A DNA stretch of 64,000 nucleotides from VGTK01 sp046327915 (GTDB lineage: Bacteria; Desulfobacterota; Binatia; UBA12015), in the NCBI GenBank assembly GCA_046327915.1, contig JAXLXO010000002.1:372001-436000 (forward strand). Direction: 5' to 3'. Below, piece after piece: positions 35,401 through 43,482 of this stretch; the stretch's first letter is position 1, and each line of letters opens with the position of its first letter. The notes beneath the pieces were generated by a model that saw only the letters and a program-made list of their open reading frames with translations, did no database searches and was not told the origin of the DNA. The position numbers and the translations under genes were made by a program.

Positions 35401-35510
35401 CCGATCGCGAGCGTCGCGGGCCACGCGCCGAGGCGCACCGCCTCGCCCGCGGCCACGGTGTCGCGTCCGGTCCAGCGGCGGCCCGGAGCCGCGGCGACCG
35501 CCTCGCTCAT
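32442..35510 (-). CDS. GT-C-like membrane protein with C-terminal HEAT-like repeats
   Basis: 1022 residues from ATG 35510, ATGA-coupled to the upstream GT4 gene. The first helix (about 31-50) is followed by NLEDEGTVLYQILR, with acidic residues 55-57 at the GT-C catalytic place, and then ERPYLDFHTGYTPAVFYLNA. About twelve helices extend to about 520. A soluble region (about 530-740) precedes a helical tail of about 250 residues with repeated units such as SDGRIRWEAARSINFLLA and GDPRVKHAAEWALGQRA, which resemble HEAT repeats. Most GT-C enzymes of this layout stop near 630-730 residues, as the relatives at 1355 and 44934 do, so the tail is an addition. Substrate unknown. Confidence 0.82.
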   Translation of the reverse strand: MSEAVAAAPGRRWTGRDTVAAGEAVRLGAWPATLAIGGAVLLLFLLFAGYGYNLEDEGTVLYQILRTHRGERPYLDFHTGYTPAVFYLNAWLFETFGVSVMPIRIVLAGVNALAVMLTFRLALRVAPVAESALAALSYAVFMPFFQGQFASFNIPYPAWYAIAAWMAAQLASVKAVENASRAWLVAAGALAGLAFSFKPNTGILALGAAVLAQLLASAQLRGVVGRALEILVLAIACVAVAATLTFDVITPQFALLGGPLLALLVGGIWMRVKHVPPGEERSIGAGLADAAALLAGFVVVCAAWLAYFLPRLGVGRFAEEVLLLGAGVERIYLLYFPRPSEWGVAVLCLLGFGVALPRLIARGVLGTRALVALGLVLVVAGTVAFTQFGLAPEGLGVSILMQLEVLSFHLIPLLLWAATLAVLWQMRDVERAPDGMLPRGLAVTMVSLIYALLLFLQLYPRIDFMHVVISMPSALVVAAGGLARFERWWVEELRGFNGWDDARSRRALALVRVVACAPIVFALAVRALPFLDARVRLTPDVAVRGTTPLAQTAMPVVLEEDRDRDLRELRAVADFVARETRPDEPIFVFPALAMVPFLTDRATPVPHDYWFTGRPSHADEAAMVAAMERTRPPLFVTLNDRLGYFSASPSYYFILRDYVQKNYALVRRIGRYDVLARRDLLEKHPDWRTPEIVGATLDDTFAHGEYARELAAARRIAESGTAQDLAGTAPQLADVDRRIRQAYAAAIDAVAARDPGGYPAVERAVATNRSARLLFLRTLGEYGAPASLGYLQDVFLNSDGRIRWEAARSINFLLARELSMRFNLVEPADGPLVTLPDTLQSDALVAPIGDDFAERQRIGPLAALAVAHARRDDLKQKIDGPWDRRETTWWKMLAAYALVQMGENERLATLFELMNEGTLPGQFVPSIVLDPRLVPPAAATAMVIERMKNGSSEERETAVWMVPYLAEPGEAWAAVEGVANDGDPRVKHAAEWALGQRARASGRQNADPKGATGAQPAKAEES

Positions 35511-36721
35511 CCACCCACCTCGACGCTCCCCGGCAGCGCGCCCGGCACGCAGCCGGCGCCCTGCTCCGCCGCCATCGTGCCGCCGATGAAGTCCGGGACG
35601 TCGGGCAGCGGCGCGCCGCTCGCGACCGCGCGCACCACGTCGGCGAACGCGTCGGCGACGTGATCCCAGCGGAAGCGCTCCGACCACGCGCGTGCGCCGC
35701 GTGCGAGACGTGCGCGCAACTCGTCGTCCGACAGCACGGAGAGCAGACACGTCGCGAGCGACTCGGGATTCGCCGCGGCGAGGAGTCCGCTGGTGCCGTG
35801 GCGGACCGAGTCGCGCAGTCCGGGAACGTCGGTCGCGACCACCGGCGTGCCGCAGGCGTTCGCCTCGAGCACCGTGAGCCCCCAGCCTTCCTTGCGCGAC
35901 GGCTGAACCACGACGGTCGCGCGCTGCATCCAGGCGACCTTCTCGTCCTCGGAGACGAAGCCCGCGAAGGCCGCCGTGTCGCCGAAGCCCGCGTCGCGCG
36001 CGCGCGCACGCATCTCGTCGCCCGCCGTGCCGCTGCCGACGATCACCAGGCGCGCGCCGGGACGAGCGGACCGCACGTGCAGCCACGCGTCGAGCAGCAG
36101 GTCGACGCCCTTGTAGTGCTCGAGGCGTCCGACGAAGACCACCAGGTCGCGCTCGGCGGGAGCCGATCCCGGACGGTAGCGCTCGTGGTCGAGGCCGTTC
36201 GGGATGACGCGGATGTCGCGCCGCGGAAGTCCGCGCTTGACGAGGTCGTCGCGCGTGCTCGGCGACACCACGACGAACGGCATGCCGCGATAGGCGAGCG
36301 GCAGCAGCGCCTCGGTCGCGACCACGTAGCTCGCGATCGGCGCCGACACCTGCCGGAACGCCGACAGCCCGAAGAGGTGGTGCACGAGGCCGAGACGCGG
36401 CACGCCGGGCAGCCAGAAGCGCGAGAAGAACAGCAGCTTGCAGAGGTTCTCGACGACGAGGTCGTAGCCGCCCGTCGCGAGCTCCGCGCGCGCGCGTCCG
36501 GGCAGCTGCGCGTAATAGCTGAAGCCGCGGTCGCCGAAGCGCACGAAGCGGATGCCGCGCCGGGTCTCGTCGGGAAGCGCGCCGTCGAACGCGGCGCACA
36601 GAACGGTGGTCTCGATGCCGTGGCGCGTCGCGAGGCGGCTCGCGATCTCCTCGAGGTGGACCTCGACACCACCCGCGAGCGGGTGGCTCAGGTCGCGCTC
36701 GTTCAGCATCAGGAGGCGCAC
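35507..36721 (-). CDS. GT4-family glycosyltransferase
   Basis: 404 residues from ATG 36721. GT-B fold: SHPLAGGVEVHLEEIASRLA at the acceptor-side glycine loop, VIPNGLDHERYRPG in the linker, VVFVGRLEHYKGVDLLLDAW as the start of the donor domain, and the E-x7-E motif in SRKEGWGLTVLEANACGTPV. It transfers a sugar from an NDP-sugar in the cytoplasm; donor type is not predictable. It lies 22 bases from the DPM-type synthase at 36744 and is coupled to the GT-C gene downstream. Confidence 0.93.
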   Translation of the reverse strand: MRLLMLNERDLSHPLAGGVEVHLEEIASRLATRHGIETTVLCAAFDGALPDETRRGIRFVRFGDRGFSYYAQLPGRARAELATGGYDLVVENLCKLLFFSRFWLPGVPRLGLVHHLFGLSAFRQVSAPIASYVVATEALLPLAYRGMPFVVVSPSTRDDLVKRGLPRRDIRVIPNGLDHERYRPGSAPAERDLVVFVGRLEHYKGVDLLLDAWLHVRSARPGARLVIVGSGTAGDEMRARARDAGFGDTAAFAGFVSEDEKVAWMQRATVVVQPSRKEGWGLTVLEANACGTPVVATDVPGLRDSVRHGTSGLLAAANPESLATCLLSVLSDDELRARLARGARAWSERFRWDHVADAFADVVRAVASGAPLPDVPDFIGGTMAAEQGAGCVPGALPGSVEVGG

Positions 36722-36743
36722 GCGTTCGTCCGCCCGACGTTCC

Positions 36744-37463
36744 TCAGAGCCGGCCGAGCGCGCGGCGGACCTTCAGCTCCCAGACGATCCACAGCGCCTC
36801 GAGGCCGATCCGCTTCGACATCTTCGAGGTTCCGACCTCGCGGTCCATGAAGATGATCGGCACCTCGAGGATGCGCATGTGCTTGCACCACGCGCGATAG
36901 GTCATCTCGATCTGGAAGGAGTATCCGTTCGAGCGCACCTGATCGAGGTCGATCGCGAGCAGCGCGCGCCTGCGCCAGCACTTGAAGCCGCCGGTGGTGT
37001 CGCGCACCGGAAGGCCGGTCAGCTTCCGCACGTAGTAGTTGCCGAAGTAGCTGATCAGCAGGCGCTCGATCGGCCAGCGCACGACGGTGATGCCGTCCAT
37101 GTAGCGCGAGCCCAGCACGACGTCGTACTCGCGCTGCGCGTTGCCGAAGAGGTCGGGCAGCGAGCCGATCGGGTGCGAGAAGTCGGCGTCCATCTGGACG
37201 ATGTACTCGGCGCCGAGCTCGAGAGCGCGCTTGAAGCCGGCGCGGTAGGCGGGGCCGATGCCCTGCTTCGGTCCGCGCCGCACGACGTGGATGCGGCCGA
37301 GCTTCCGGCCCAGCTCCTCGACGGCGTCGGCGGTGCCGTCCGGGGAATTGTCGTCGACGATGACGACCTCGACCTCGGGATCCGCCTGCAGCAGCTCGGG
37401 CAGCAACCTCTCGATGTTGCCGCGCTCGTTGTAGGTCGGAATGACGACGACTTTCTCGGGCAC
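36744..37463 (-). CDS. Polyprenol monophosphomannose-synthase-like GT2 (DPM1 type)
   Basis: 239 residues from ATG 37463 with KVVVIPTYNERGNIERLL, VIVDDNSPDGTAD, QMDADFSHPIGSLPDL and VGTSKMSKRIGLEAL. This is the same subfamily as the protein at 24802-25527. No C-terminal membrane helices. Expected reaction: NDP-sugar (often GDP-mannose) plus polyprenyl phosphate gives polyprenyl-phosphate sugar. The presence of two such enzymes plus many GT-C proteins argues for a periplasmic glycosylation stage. Confidence 0.92.
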   Translation of the reverse strand: MPEKVVVIPTYNERGNIERLLPELLQADPEVEVVIVDDNSPDGTADAVEELGRKLGRIHVVRRGPKQGIGPAYRAGFKRALELGAEYIVQMDADFSHPIGSLPDLFGNAQREYDVVLGSRYMDGITVVRWPIERLLISYFGNYYVRKLTGLPVRDTTGGFKCWRRRALLAIDLDQVRSNGYSFQIEMTYRAWCKHMRILEVPIIFMDREVGTSKMSKRIGLEALWIVWELKVRRALGRL

Positions 37464-37598
37464 GGGAACTCGCTGACCTCGGAGGTTGGGGACGGCGCGG
37501 GCCGCAACGCGCTGCGGCAGCCCGGCCTCGGAATGATTCGAGCCCTCTCCTCTAGCAGACGGCCCGGTCGCAACCCAAGCCGAAAACCCCGCGAAGGC

Positions 37599-39077
37599 TC
37601 AGGGCTCGACGACCGGCGCCACGCCCGCTGCGGCCTCGTCCGCACCGCCCGGCGCGCCCTGCGCACGAAGCAGCGCGCGCAGCCGGCGAACGTCGTCGGG
37701 GCCGGCGAATCCGGCCAGCGGCAGCAGCGCCAGGAAGCCCGCCAGAGCGACCGCCGCGCGCCCGGGCGCGGGCAGCGGCAGCAGCCGCGACAGCACGAGC
37801 AGCAGCGCCGCGAGCAACGCGGGGCCCGCGACGGCGTGCACGCACGGCCGCACCCAGGTCCGCGTCTCGGTCAGGACGTAGAGCGCCGCGTGGCTCGCGA
37901 GCGACGTCGCGACCACGCCGACGGCCGCACCGGTCACGCCGAGCCACGGGATCAGCGCCAGCTGCAGGACGATCTGCAGCACCGCCCCCGCCGCGTTCAC
38001 GCGGAAGAGAACCGCCTGCCGTCCGACGGAGACCAGCAGGTGTCCGTACACCGCGCCCAGCGCCGCGAGCAGCGCCGACCACGTGAGCACCGCGAGCGCC
38101 GTTCCCGCGACCGCGAACTCCGGCCGGAAGAGCGTGCCCATGATCGTCTCGCCGGTCGGCCCGACCACCAGCACGACGCACAGCAGCGCCACGCCGAGCC
38201 CCTTCGCGGTCAGCTCCGCGAGCGCGCGCAGCGCGTCCGGACGCACCGTCGCGAAGCGCACGAACAGCGGGTAGATCGTCAGCATCGCCGCGTCGGCGAG
38301 CATGTTGAGCGCGTCGGTGAGCCGCGACGCCGACGAGAAGAAGCCGACCTCGACCGGTCCCGAGACGCGCATCAGCACCAGCGGCGCGATGCGCAGCCCG
38401 AGCGCGAACACCAGCGTGTTGGCGCCGATCGGCCACGCCTCGCGCAGCAGCTCGCGCCACAACGCCGTGTCGAGGCGGAGCCGCGGTGCGAAGAGGTCGC
38501 GGCCGAGCCACGCGGCGACGGCGAATCCGCTCGCGTTCGCCGCGAGGAGTGCCGCGAAGATGCCGTCGATGCCCGCGTGCAGGGCGAGCGCCACGCCGAC
38601 CAGCGCGAGCGTGAGGATCGTGGTCACGGCGGCGACGCCGAGCACCGCGCCCATGCGCAGCTCGGCGCGGAAGAGCGCGCGGTAGCCCGGCTGTCCGACC
38701 AGCATCAGCGCCGCCGCGGCGAGTGCCACGCGGCGGCGCAGGTCGGGCTCGCCCGCGTCGGCGGCGAGCGGTGCCAGCAGGACCGCGCCGGCGGCGGCCG
38801 CGAGCGCCAGCGCCAGCCGGAGTCCGAGCGCTCCGGCGACGAGCCGTCGCCGATCGTCCGGGTGTGCGGCGAGACGCCGCAGCAGGATGGTCTCCGTGCC
38901 GAGGTCGGCGAGCACCTGGAAGAGGCTCAGGTACGCGATCAGGAAGCTGTAGCGGCCGTAGTCGAGCGGGCTCAGCACGCGCGCCAGCGCCACGACCAGC
39001 AGCAGCGCCGTGCCCTTCTCGACGACCAGAGTGGCGAGTCCGAGCAGCCCGCCGCGGGCGAACGACTTCAGGTTCAT
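37599..39077 (-). CDS. Wzx-like polysaccharide flippase (MOP superfamily)
   Basis: 492 residues from ATG 39077; in-frame extension upstream would overlap the preceding glycosyltransferase gene. Twelve to fourteen hydrophobic helices. Polysaccharide-synthase N-terminal features: GGLLGLATLVVEKGTALLLV then ALARVLSPLDYGRYSFLIAY, and GFFSSASRLTDALNMLADA in the middle. Such proteins flip undecaprenyl-diphosphate-linked oligosaccharides to the periplasm. It is the only flippase in the window, and no Wzy polymerase is recognised. It starts seven bases after the GT2 gene at 39085. Confidence 0.9.
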   Translation of the reverse strand: MNLKSFARGGLLGLATLVVEKGTALLLVVALARVLSPLDYGRYSFLIAYLSLFQVLADLGTETILLRRLAAHPDDRRRLVAGALGLRLALALAAAAGAVLLAPLAADAGEPDLRRRVALAAAALMLVGQPGYRALFRAELRMGAVLGVAAVTTILTLALVGVALALHAGIDGIFAALLAANASGFAVAAWLGRDLFAPRLRLDTALWRELLREAWPIGANTLVFALGLRIAPLVLMRVSGPVEVGFFSSASRLTDALNMLADAAMLTIYPLFVRFATVRPDALRALAELTAKGLGVALLCVVLVVGPTGETIMGTLFRPEFAVAGTALAVLTWSALLAALGAVYGHLLVSVGRQAVLFRVNAAGAVLQIVLQLALIPWLGVTGAAVGVVATSLASHAALYVLTETRTWVRPCVHAVAGPALLAALLLVLSRLLPLPAPGRAAVALAGFLALLPLAGFAGPDDVRRLRALLRAQGAPGGADEAAAGVAPVVEP

Positions 39078-39084
39078 CGCACGC

Positions 39085-40104
39085 TCAGCCGTCGAGACCG
39101 AGGCGTGCGCGCGGGATGGGACGCCCGCGCAGCGCATCGAGCGCGCCCTGGAACTTCAGGCGCACCCCCTCCTGCTCGCCCCGCAGCCTGCGCTTCACCC
39201 ACGACAGCGGCAGCATCGCGCCGAACCACAGCGCGAAGCGCAGGCGCTCGCGCGCGCTGCCGTGCTTGCGCACGAAGCGCACCATGTTGCGCGCCGTCAA
39301 GTACTGGCGGCGGCTGACGAACGCGCTGCCGCCCGAGCTCGCCTGCCCGCGGTGCAGGACCACGGCGCGCGGCGCCCAGACGACGCGGAAGCCGTGCTCG
39401 CGCGCGGTCGCGCACCAGTCGACCTCCTCGTGGTAGGCGAAGAACTCCTCGTCGAACGGACCGATCGCCTCGAGCGCACGGCGCGACAGCAGGATCGCGC
39501 AGCCCGAGACCCAGTCGGCGTCGTGCTCGGCCGCGAAGCGTCCGTCGTCGGGCTGGTCCACGCCGACCAGCTGCACGAGGCTCTGCCGGTAGTCGACCTC
39601 GCCCCATGCCATCCACAGGCGGTCCGGCTGCTCGAGGCGCAGGATCCGTGCGCCGACCGCCGCGATGCGGGGATCGCGGCGCGCCACCGCCACCAGCTCG
39701 TCGATCGTGCCGGGCTCCACGCGGGCGTCGTTGTTCAGCACCAGCACCCAGTCGGCGCCCGCCGCGAGGGCCGCGCGCAGCCCGACGTTGTTGCCGCCCG
39801 CGTAGCCGAGGTTCGACGCATTGGCGATCGTCCGCACGCCGGGATGACGGCGCGCGACCTCGGCGAGGACGGGCTGCCGCGATGCGTTGTCCACGACCAG
39901 GACGTCGAGGGGCTGCCACCGGCTCGCGCACACGCTCGCGACGCAGGCGAGCGTGTCGTCGCCGCCGTTCCAGTCCAGCACGACGACGGCGACCCGCGGG
40001 GCCGGTGCGGGGGCGTCCACTCCCCCGGCGTACGGGTTGCCGCCGAGGACGGTCAAGAGCTTGCCGGAGCGGGAGAAATTCCCCACCCGGACACCCGGTG
40101 GCAT
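39085..40104 (-). CDS. Rhamnosyltransferase-like GT2
   Basis: 339 residues from ATG 40104; GTG at 40020 is an alternative start that would keep the entire catalytic domain. GT2 signature: VAVVVLDWNGGDDTLACVAS, VLVVDNASRQPV, NASNLGYAGGNNVGL, VLVLNNDARVEPGTI and EEFFAYHEEVDWCATAREHG, as in rhamnosyltransferases of O-antigen synthesis. The C-terminal tail is amphipathic but not clearly transmembrane. Probably adds a (deoxy)sugar to a lipid-linked chain that is then flipped by the adjacent Wzx-like protein. Confidence 0.9.
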   Translation of the reverse strand: MPPGVRVGNFSRSGKLLTVLGGNPYAGGVDAPAPAPRVAVVVLDWNGGDDTLACVASVCASRWQPLDVLVVDNASRQPVLAEVARRHPGVRTIANASNLGYAGGNNVGLRAALAAGADWVLVLNNDARVEPGTIDELVAVARRDPRIAAVGARILRLEQPDRLWMAWGEVDYRQSLVQLVGVDQPDDGRFAAEHDADWVSGCAILLSRRALEAIGPFDEEFFAYHEEVDWCATAREHGFRVVWAPRAVVLHRGQASSGGSAFVSRRQYLTARNMVRFVRKHGSARERLRFALWFGAMLPLSWVKRRLRGEQEGVRLKFQGALDALRGRPIPRARLGLDG

Positions 40105-40285
40105 TTTCTCGACACGCGGCCTTGACGCACGGCGCCAACAGAGGACCCCGAGCGGGTCTTTTCGCCGCATGCGCTTTTTCGGTTGACCGGAAGCTGACGC
40201 CCCGCGTAGGGGGGAACGCACAGCAACTGCAGACACCCGTCTGCGGGCACCACTAGGTGTCACTGCCACCCGAACTGGAGGGAAC
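40105..40285. promoter_or_regulatory. Divergent intergenic region with small hairpin and candidate -35 elements
   Basis: This 181-base gap separates the minus-strand GT2 from the plus-strand secreted-protein gene. TTGACG at 40123-40128 and TTGACC at 40183-40188 resemble -35 boxes but have no convincing -10. A hairpin with six-base arms (GCAGAC at 40229-40234, GTCTGC at 40239-40244) lies in the likely 5' leader. A strong Shine-Dalgarno GGAGGG sits at 40277-40282. No riboswitch fold was recognised. Confidence 0.35.
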
Positions 40286-41110
40286 ATGCGCAAGGGGATC
40301 GGAATCGCGGCCGCTGTGGCCGCCGGAGTGCTGGTGTCGAGCCTGAACGCCTCGGCGCTCGTGCTGGTCGCGAAGAGCGAGGAGCAGAAGCTCCGCGCCG
40401 ACATCCAGAAGCAGACGCACGGCTACACCTCGTGCCTCGTCAAGGCGGCGACCAACTGCGAGAAGTCGGGCGCGGTGATCGCGTCCGAGTGCACGCTGGC
40501 GACCGGCGTCGCGGTCGCGCCGGCCGATGCCAAGGGCAAGTTCGTCGCCGACATCGCGAAGTGCGACGGCAAGCTCGCCTTCCTGAAGAAGGCCAAGACC
40601 CTCACCGCCACGACCGGCTACACCGCGATCGGCTGTCCGGGTGACTCGAACAGCGGCACCGCGGGCGACCAGCCCTACGCCGACATGAACGCGTGGCAGG
40701 CGGGCACCCCGGCCTCGACCAAGGGCCAGATCGACCTTCTCGCCACTGCGCTCGGCGCGGTGAGCGGCTGCGGCGCCAATGCGGATCCGCTGAAGTGCCA
40801 GGCCTCGCTCAACAAGGTCGTCGCGGGCTACGCCGCGGCGGTCCAGAAGTGCCAGCTCGGCTGCGAGAACGACTACAGCAACAAGAAGGGCAACGGCGGC
40901 ACCTCGGATTCGGCGACGGCGTGCTCGCTGTCGACGAACGGCGACAACTCGACCGGCGACGCGAACTTCGACGCCTGCGTCGACAAGGCGTTCGCGAAGG
41001 CCACCAAGACCCCGCTTCCGCCCGCGGTCGCGACGGTCGTCTTCCCGGCGCTGGCCACCGCGCTGAACGACGCGAACAACGACGTCAACAACGAGAACGA
41101 CTGCCCGTGA
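40286..41110 (+). CDS. Secreted cysteine-rich protein of unknown function
   Basis: 274 residues from ATG 40286, preceded by a strong GGAGGG ribosome-binding site. A Sec signal peptide occupies about 1-24 (KGIGIAAAVAAGVLVSS then NASA). The mature part is Lys/Ala-rich with twelve cysteines (50, 58, 69, 93, 117, 162, 171, 189, 193, 213, 231, 273), an even number that suggests disulfides in the periplasm or outside. The C-terminus is Asn/Asp-rich (NDANNDVNNENDC). No known domain was recognised and no CxxCH haem motif is present. The strong ribosome-binding site and own terminator suggest an abundant, independently transcribed product. Confidence 0.85.
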   Translation: MRKGIGIAAAVAAGVLVSSLNASALVLVAKSEEQKLRADIQKQTHGYTSCLVKAATNCEKSGAVIASECTLATGVAVAPADAKGKFVADIAKCDGKLAFLKKAKTLTATTGYTAIGCPGDSNSGTAGDQPYADMNAWQAGTPASTKGQIDLLATALGAVSGCGANADPLKCQASLNKVVAGYAAAVQKCQLGCENDYSNKKGNGGTSDSATACSLSTNGDNSTGDANFDACVDKAFAKATKTPLPPAVATVVFPALATALNDANNDVNNENDCP

Positions 41111-41133
41111 TCGGCTGATCGTCTCCGGACGAG

Positions 41134-41165
41134 AGGGCGGTGGCCGCGAGGCCACCGCCCTTTTT
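41134..41165 (+). terminator. Rho-independent terminator
   Basis: Perfect 12-bp stem (41134-41145 with 41150-41161) closed by a GCGA tetraloop and followed by a run of T up to 41165. It lies 24 bases after the stop of the secreted-protein gene. This is the only classical stem-plus-U-tract terminator noticed in the window. Confidence 0.95.
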
Positions 41166-41230
41166 CTTTGCGCACGGCGGCCCGCGAGCGGAGTTGCGAC
41201 CGCACACGAAGCCTGCGAAAGGAGCCGCGG

Positions 41231-41695
41231 ATGATCGCCGCCGCCGAGAGCGCCGCAGCTTCGCCGCGCGCACCGGAAGGACGTCGTCCGCGGCGCGCAC
41301 GACGGTTCGCGCGCGCCGCGCGGTGCGCGGCAACGGTGCTGCTCGTCCTCGCGACGTCGGCGACGGCGCACGCGCACGCGCGTCTCGAGCGCTCGGTCCC
41401 GCGCGCCGACGCGACGGTCGTTCCGCCGAAGACGATCGAGCTGTGGTTCAACGAGCTGCTCGACGACGAGTTCAACGACGTCACGGTCTACCGCGCGAAG
41501 CCGGACGGCTCGCCCGCCGATGCGACGAACCTCGCCACGGGGAAGCCGCAGGTCGATGCATCCGACCGCACGCACCTGAGCACGTCGGTCGGCACGCTCA
41601 CGACCGGGCCGTACGTCGTGCAGTACAAGGTGCTGTCGCGCGACGGCCACAGCGCGCGCGGACGGGTGCTGTTCCGCGTCGGCGAGATCGAGTGA
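41231..41695 (+). CDS. copC: CopC-domain periplasmic copper-binding protein
   Basis: 154 residues from ATG 41231, chosen because AAAGGAG stands seven bases upstream; an open frame from 41168 lacks such a site. A twin-arginine-like basic lead and hydrophobic core end at ATAHA, so the mature protein would begin with His (HARLERSVP), the copper ligand of CopC/YcnJ proteins. The CopC beta-sandwich follows: ADATVVPPKTIELWFNE and VLSRDGHSARGRVLFRV. It binds Cu(II) and hands it to, or works with, the CopD membrane protein. The copD gene follows after 62 bases. Confidence 0.9.
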   Translation: MIAAAESAAASPRAPEGRRPRRARRFARAARCAATVLLVLATSATAHAHARLERSVPRADATVVPPKTIELWFNELLDDEFNDVTVYRAKPDGSPADATNLATGKPQVDASDRTHLSTSVGTLTTGPYVVQYKVLSRDGHSARGRVLFRVGEIE

Positions 41696-41757
41696 CGCGG
41701 GTGACGGCTTCGCCGGCCACGGGCGAACGGGACGCGCGTCGCGCGTTCCCCTGACGG

Positions 41758-43449
41758 ATGGAGCACTCCGCTCTCCACGCGGCCCAGCTGCTCGGCGTCC
41801 TGCTGGTGCTGGCCGCCCCGCTGCTCGCGCTGCTGGTGCTGCTGCCGGCGCGGCGCACGACGGCGCTCACCTCCGCGTCGGGCCGCGTCAGCGACGAGCT
41901 GCTGCGCCGCACGGCGCGCGCCGCCGCCTGGGCCGGCGCGATCGGCGCCGTGTCGTGCTTCCTGAACCTCGTCGTGCAGGTGGCGGAGTTCGAGGGTGTC
42001 ACGATCCTCGCGGGCAGCGACCGCGATCTGCTGTGGCGCTTCGCGAGCGCCACCACCGTCGGACGGCTCGCCTCGCTGCGCGGCCTCCTCATGCTCGTCG
42101 CCGCCGCCGCGTCGTGGCGGCTCGCCGCGCGTCCGGCACGCTTCCGGAGCGGCGGCGCGTGGCTGCCGACGCTCGCCCTCGGCCTCGCCGCCGCGGCCGT
42201 GTGGGCGATGGTGAGCCACGCCGCGGCCCAGCCGAAGGGCCGCGAGCTCGCGGTCGCGCTGCACTTCCTCCACCTGCTCGGCGCCGCGGGCTGGATCGGC
42301 GTGCTCGGGCACCTCTTCCTCGTGCGCGGCACGATCGCCGCGGCGGACGACGCGCAGGAGGTGCGGCTCGCCGCCGCGATCGTCGGCCGCTTCTCGCCGA
42401 TCGCACTGCTCGCGGCGTCGCTGCTGTTCGCGACCGGCGCCACCGGCACGTGGTTCTACATGCCGTCGCCGGCGGCGCTGCTGACGTCGTCGTACGGGCT
42501 CACCCTGGCGACCAAGCTGACGCTGCTCGCGATCCTGCTCGGCGGCGGCTTCGTCAACTACAGGATCGTGCGCCCCGCCCTGCTGCGCCTCGCGGCCGAC
42601 CCGGCCGCGCTCCCGGGACGGCCCGACGGCGCGGCGCGCGCGCTTCTCGACCGGCTCGCGCGCACCATCGAGCTCGAGGTCACCGTCGGCGTGCTGGTCG
42701 TGATCACGGCGGGCATCCTCGCCGGGATCTCGCCGCCGACGGCGCAGGGCGAAGGCACGCTGGACGCGGCGCAGATCGCGTCGATGACCACTCCGCGCGC
42801 ACCACGCACGCAGATCGTCGATCCCGCGACGTGGGTCGGCAGCGCGTCGCGCACCGACGACGACCTGCGCTACTCCGAGTTCATGCACGGCTGGTCCGGC
42901 GTGCTGGTGATCCTGCTCGGCGTCGCGTGGCTCGTGCAGTCGGTCGGTGGCGACGGACGCGCGGCGCGCATCGCGGGCTGGGTGTGGCCCGCCGCCTTCA
43001 TCCCGTTCGCGGTCTTCGTCGCGATCGCGAGCGATCCCGAGGTCTGGCCCATGGGCACGGTGAGCCCGTGGGTCGCGCTGACGGACCCCATCGTGCTCGA
43101 GCACCGCGTCGGCGCGCTGATGATCGTGCTGCTGGCGGTGCTGGGCTGGCGCGAGGCGCGCCGTGGCGGAGACGATCGTCCGCTCGGCCGCGCGCTGCCG
43201 GTGGTCATGATCCTCGGCAGCCTGCTGCTGCTCGGCCACGCGCACTCGAGCTTCTCCGCGAGCGACCGCCTGACGACGATCATCAACGTGCAGCACGCGA
43301 TCCTCGGCGGCCTCGGCGTGATCGCCGGCGCGGTGCGCTGGCTCGAGATCCGCGACCTGCTGCCCCGCCGTGTCGCGAGCGTCGCCTGGCCGACGCTGGT
43401 GATCGCGATCGGCGTGGTGATGGCGTTCGGCTACCGCGAGCTGGTGTGA
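41758..43449 (+). CDS. copD: CopD-family copper resistance/import membrane protein
   Basis: 563 residues from ATG 41758. About twelve membrane helices. The CopD domain centre is visible as LHFLHLLGAAGWIGVLGHLFLV and RFSPIALLAASLLFATGATGTWFY, followed by SSYGLTLATKLTLLAILLGG. Several membrane histidines (for example in LHFLHLL) could carry copper. A second hydrophobic half (about 370-563, EFMHGWSGVLVILLGVAWLV) goes beyond the minimal CopD domain. With CopC upstream this forms a two-gene copper uptake or homeostasis unit. Confidence 0.9.
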   Translation: MEHSALHAAQLLGVLLVLAAPLLALLVLLPARRTTALTSASGRVSDELLRRTARAAAWAGAIGAVSCFLNLVVQVAEFEGVTILAGSDRDLLWRFASATTVGRLASLRGLLMLVAAAASWRLAARPARFRSGGAWLPTLALGLAAAAVWAMVSHAAAQPKGRELAVALHFLHLLGAAGWIGVLGHLFLVRGTIAAADDAQEVRLAAAIVGRFSPIALLAASLLFATGATGTWFYMPSPAALLTSSYGLTLATKLTLLAILLGGGFVNYRIVRPALLRLAADPAALPGRPDGAARALLDRLARTIELEVTVGVLVVITAGILAGISPPTAQGEGTLDAAQIASMTTPRAPRTQIVDPATWVGSASRTDDDLRYSEFMHGWSGVLVILLGVAWLVQSVGGDGRAARIAGWVWPAAFIPFAVFVAIASDPEVWPMGTVSPWVALTDPIVLEHRVGALMIVLLAVLGWREARRGGDDRPLGRALPVVMILGSLLLLGHAHSSFSASDRLTTIINVQHAILGGLGVIAGAVRWLEIRDLLPRRVASVAWPTLVIAIGVVMAFGYRELV

Positions 43450-43457
43450 AGCGTCGG

Positions 43458-43482
43458 CCGCGGACCCTGCTCAGGTCCGCGG
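43458..43482. terminator. Hairpin between convergent copD and amidase genes
   Basis: Nine-base perfect arms (43458-43466 and 43474-43482) with a seven-base loop that contains the amidase stop codon. No U-tract on either side. Its place between two convergent stops suggests a two-way terminator. Confidence 0.5.

Noticed and set aside
32382..35663. Long plus-strand open frame opposite the GT-C/HEAT gene
   Set aside because: Composition is Arg/Glu/Val/His-rich without any domain, and the opposite strand encodes a clear membrane protein.
40105..40285. Riboswitch or leader peptide upstream of the secreted protein
   Set aside because: Only a small six-base hairpin and no recognised conserved core; no short frame with a good ribosome-binding site.
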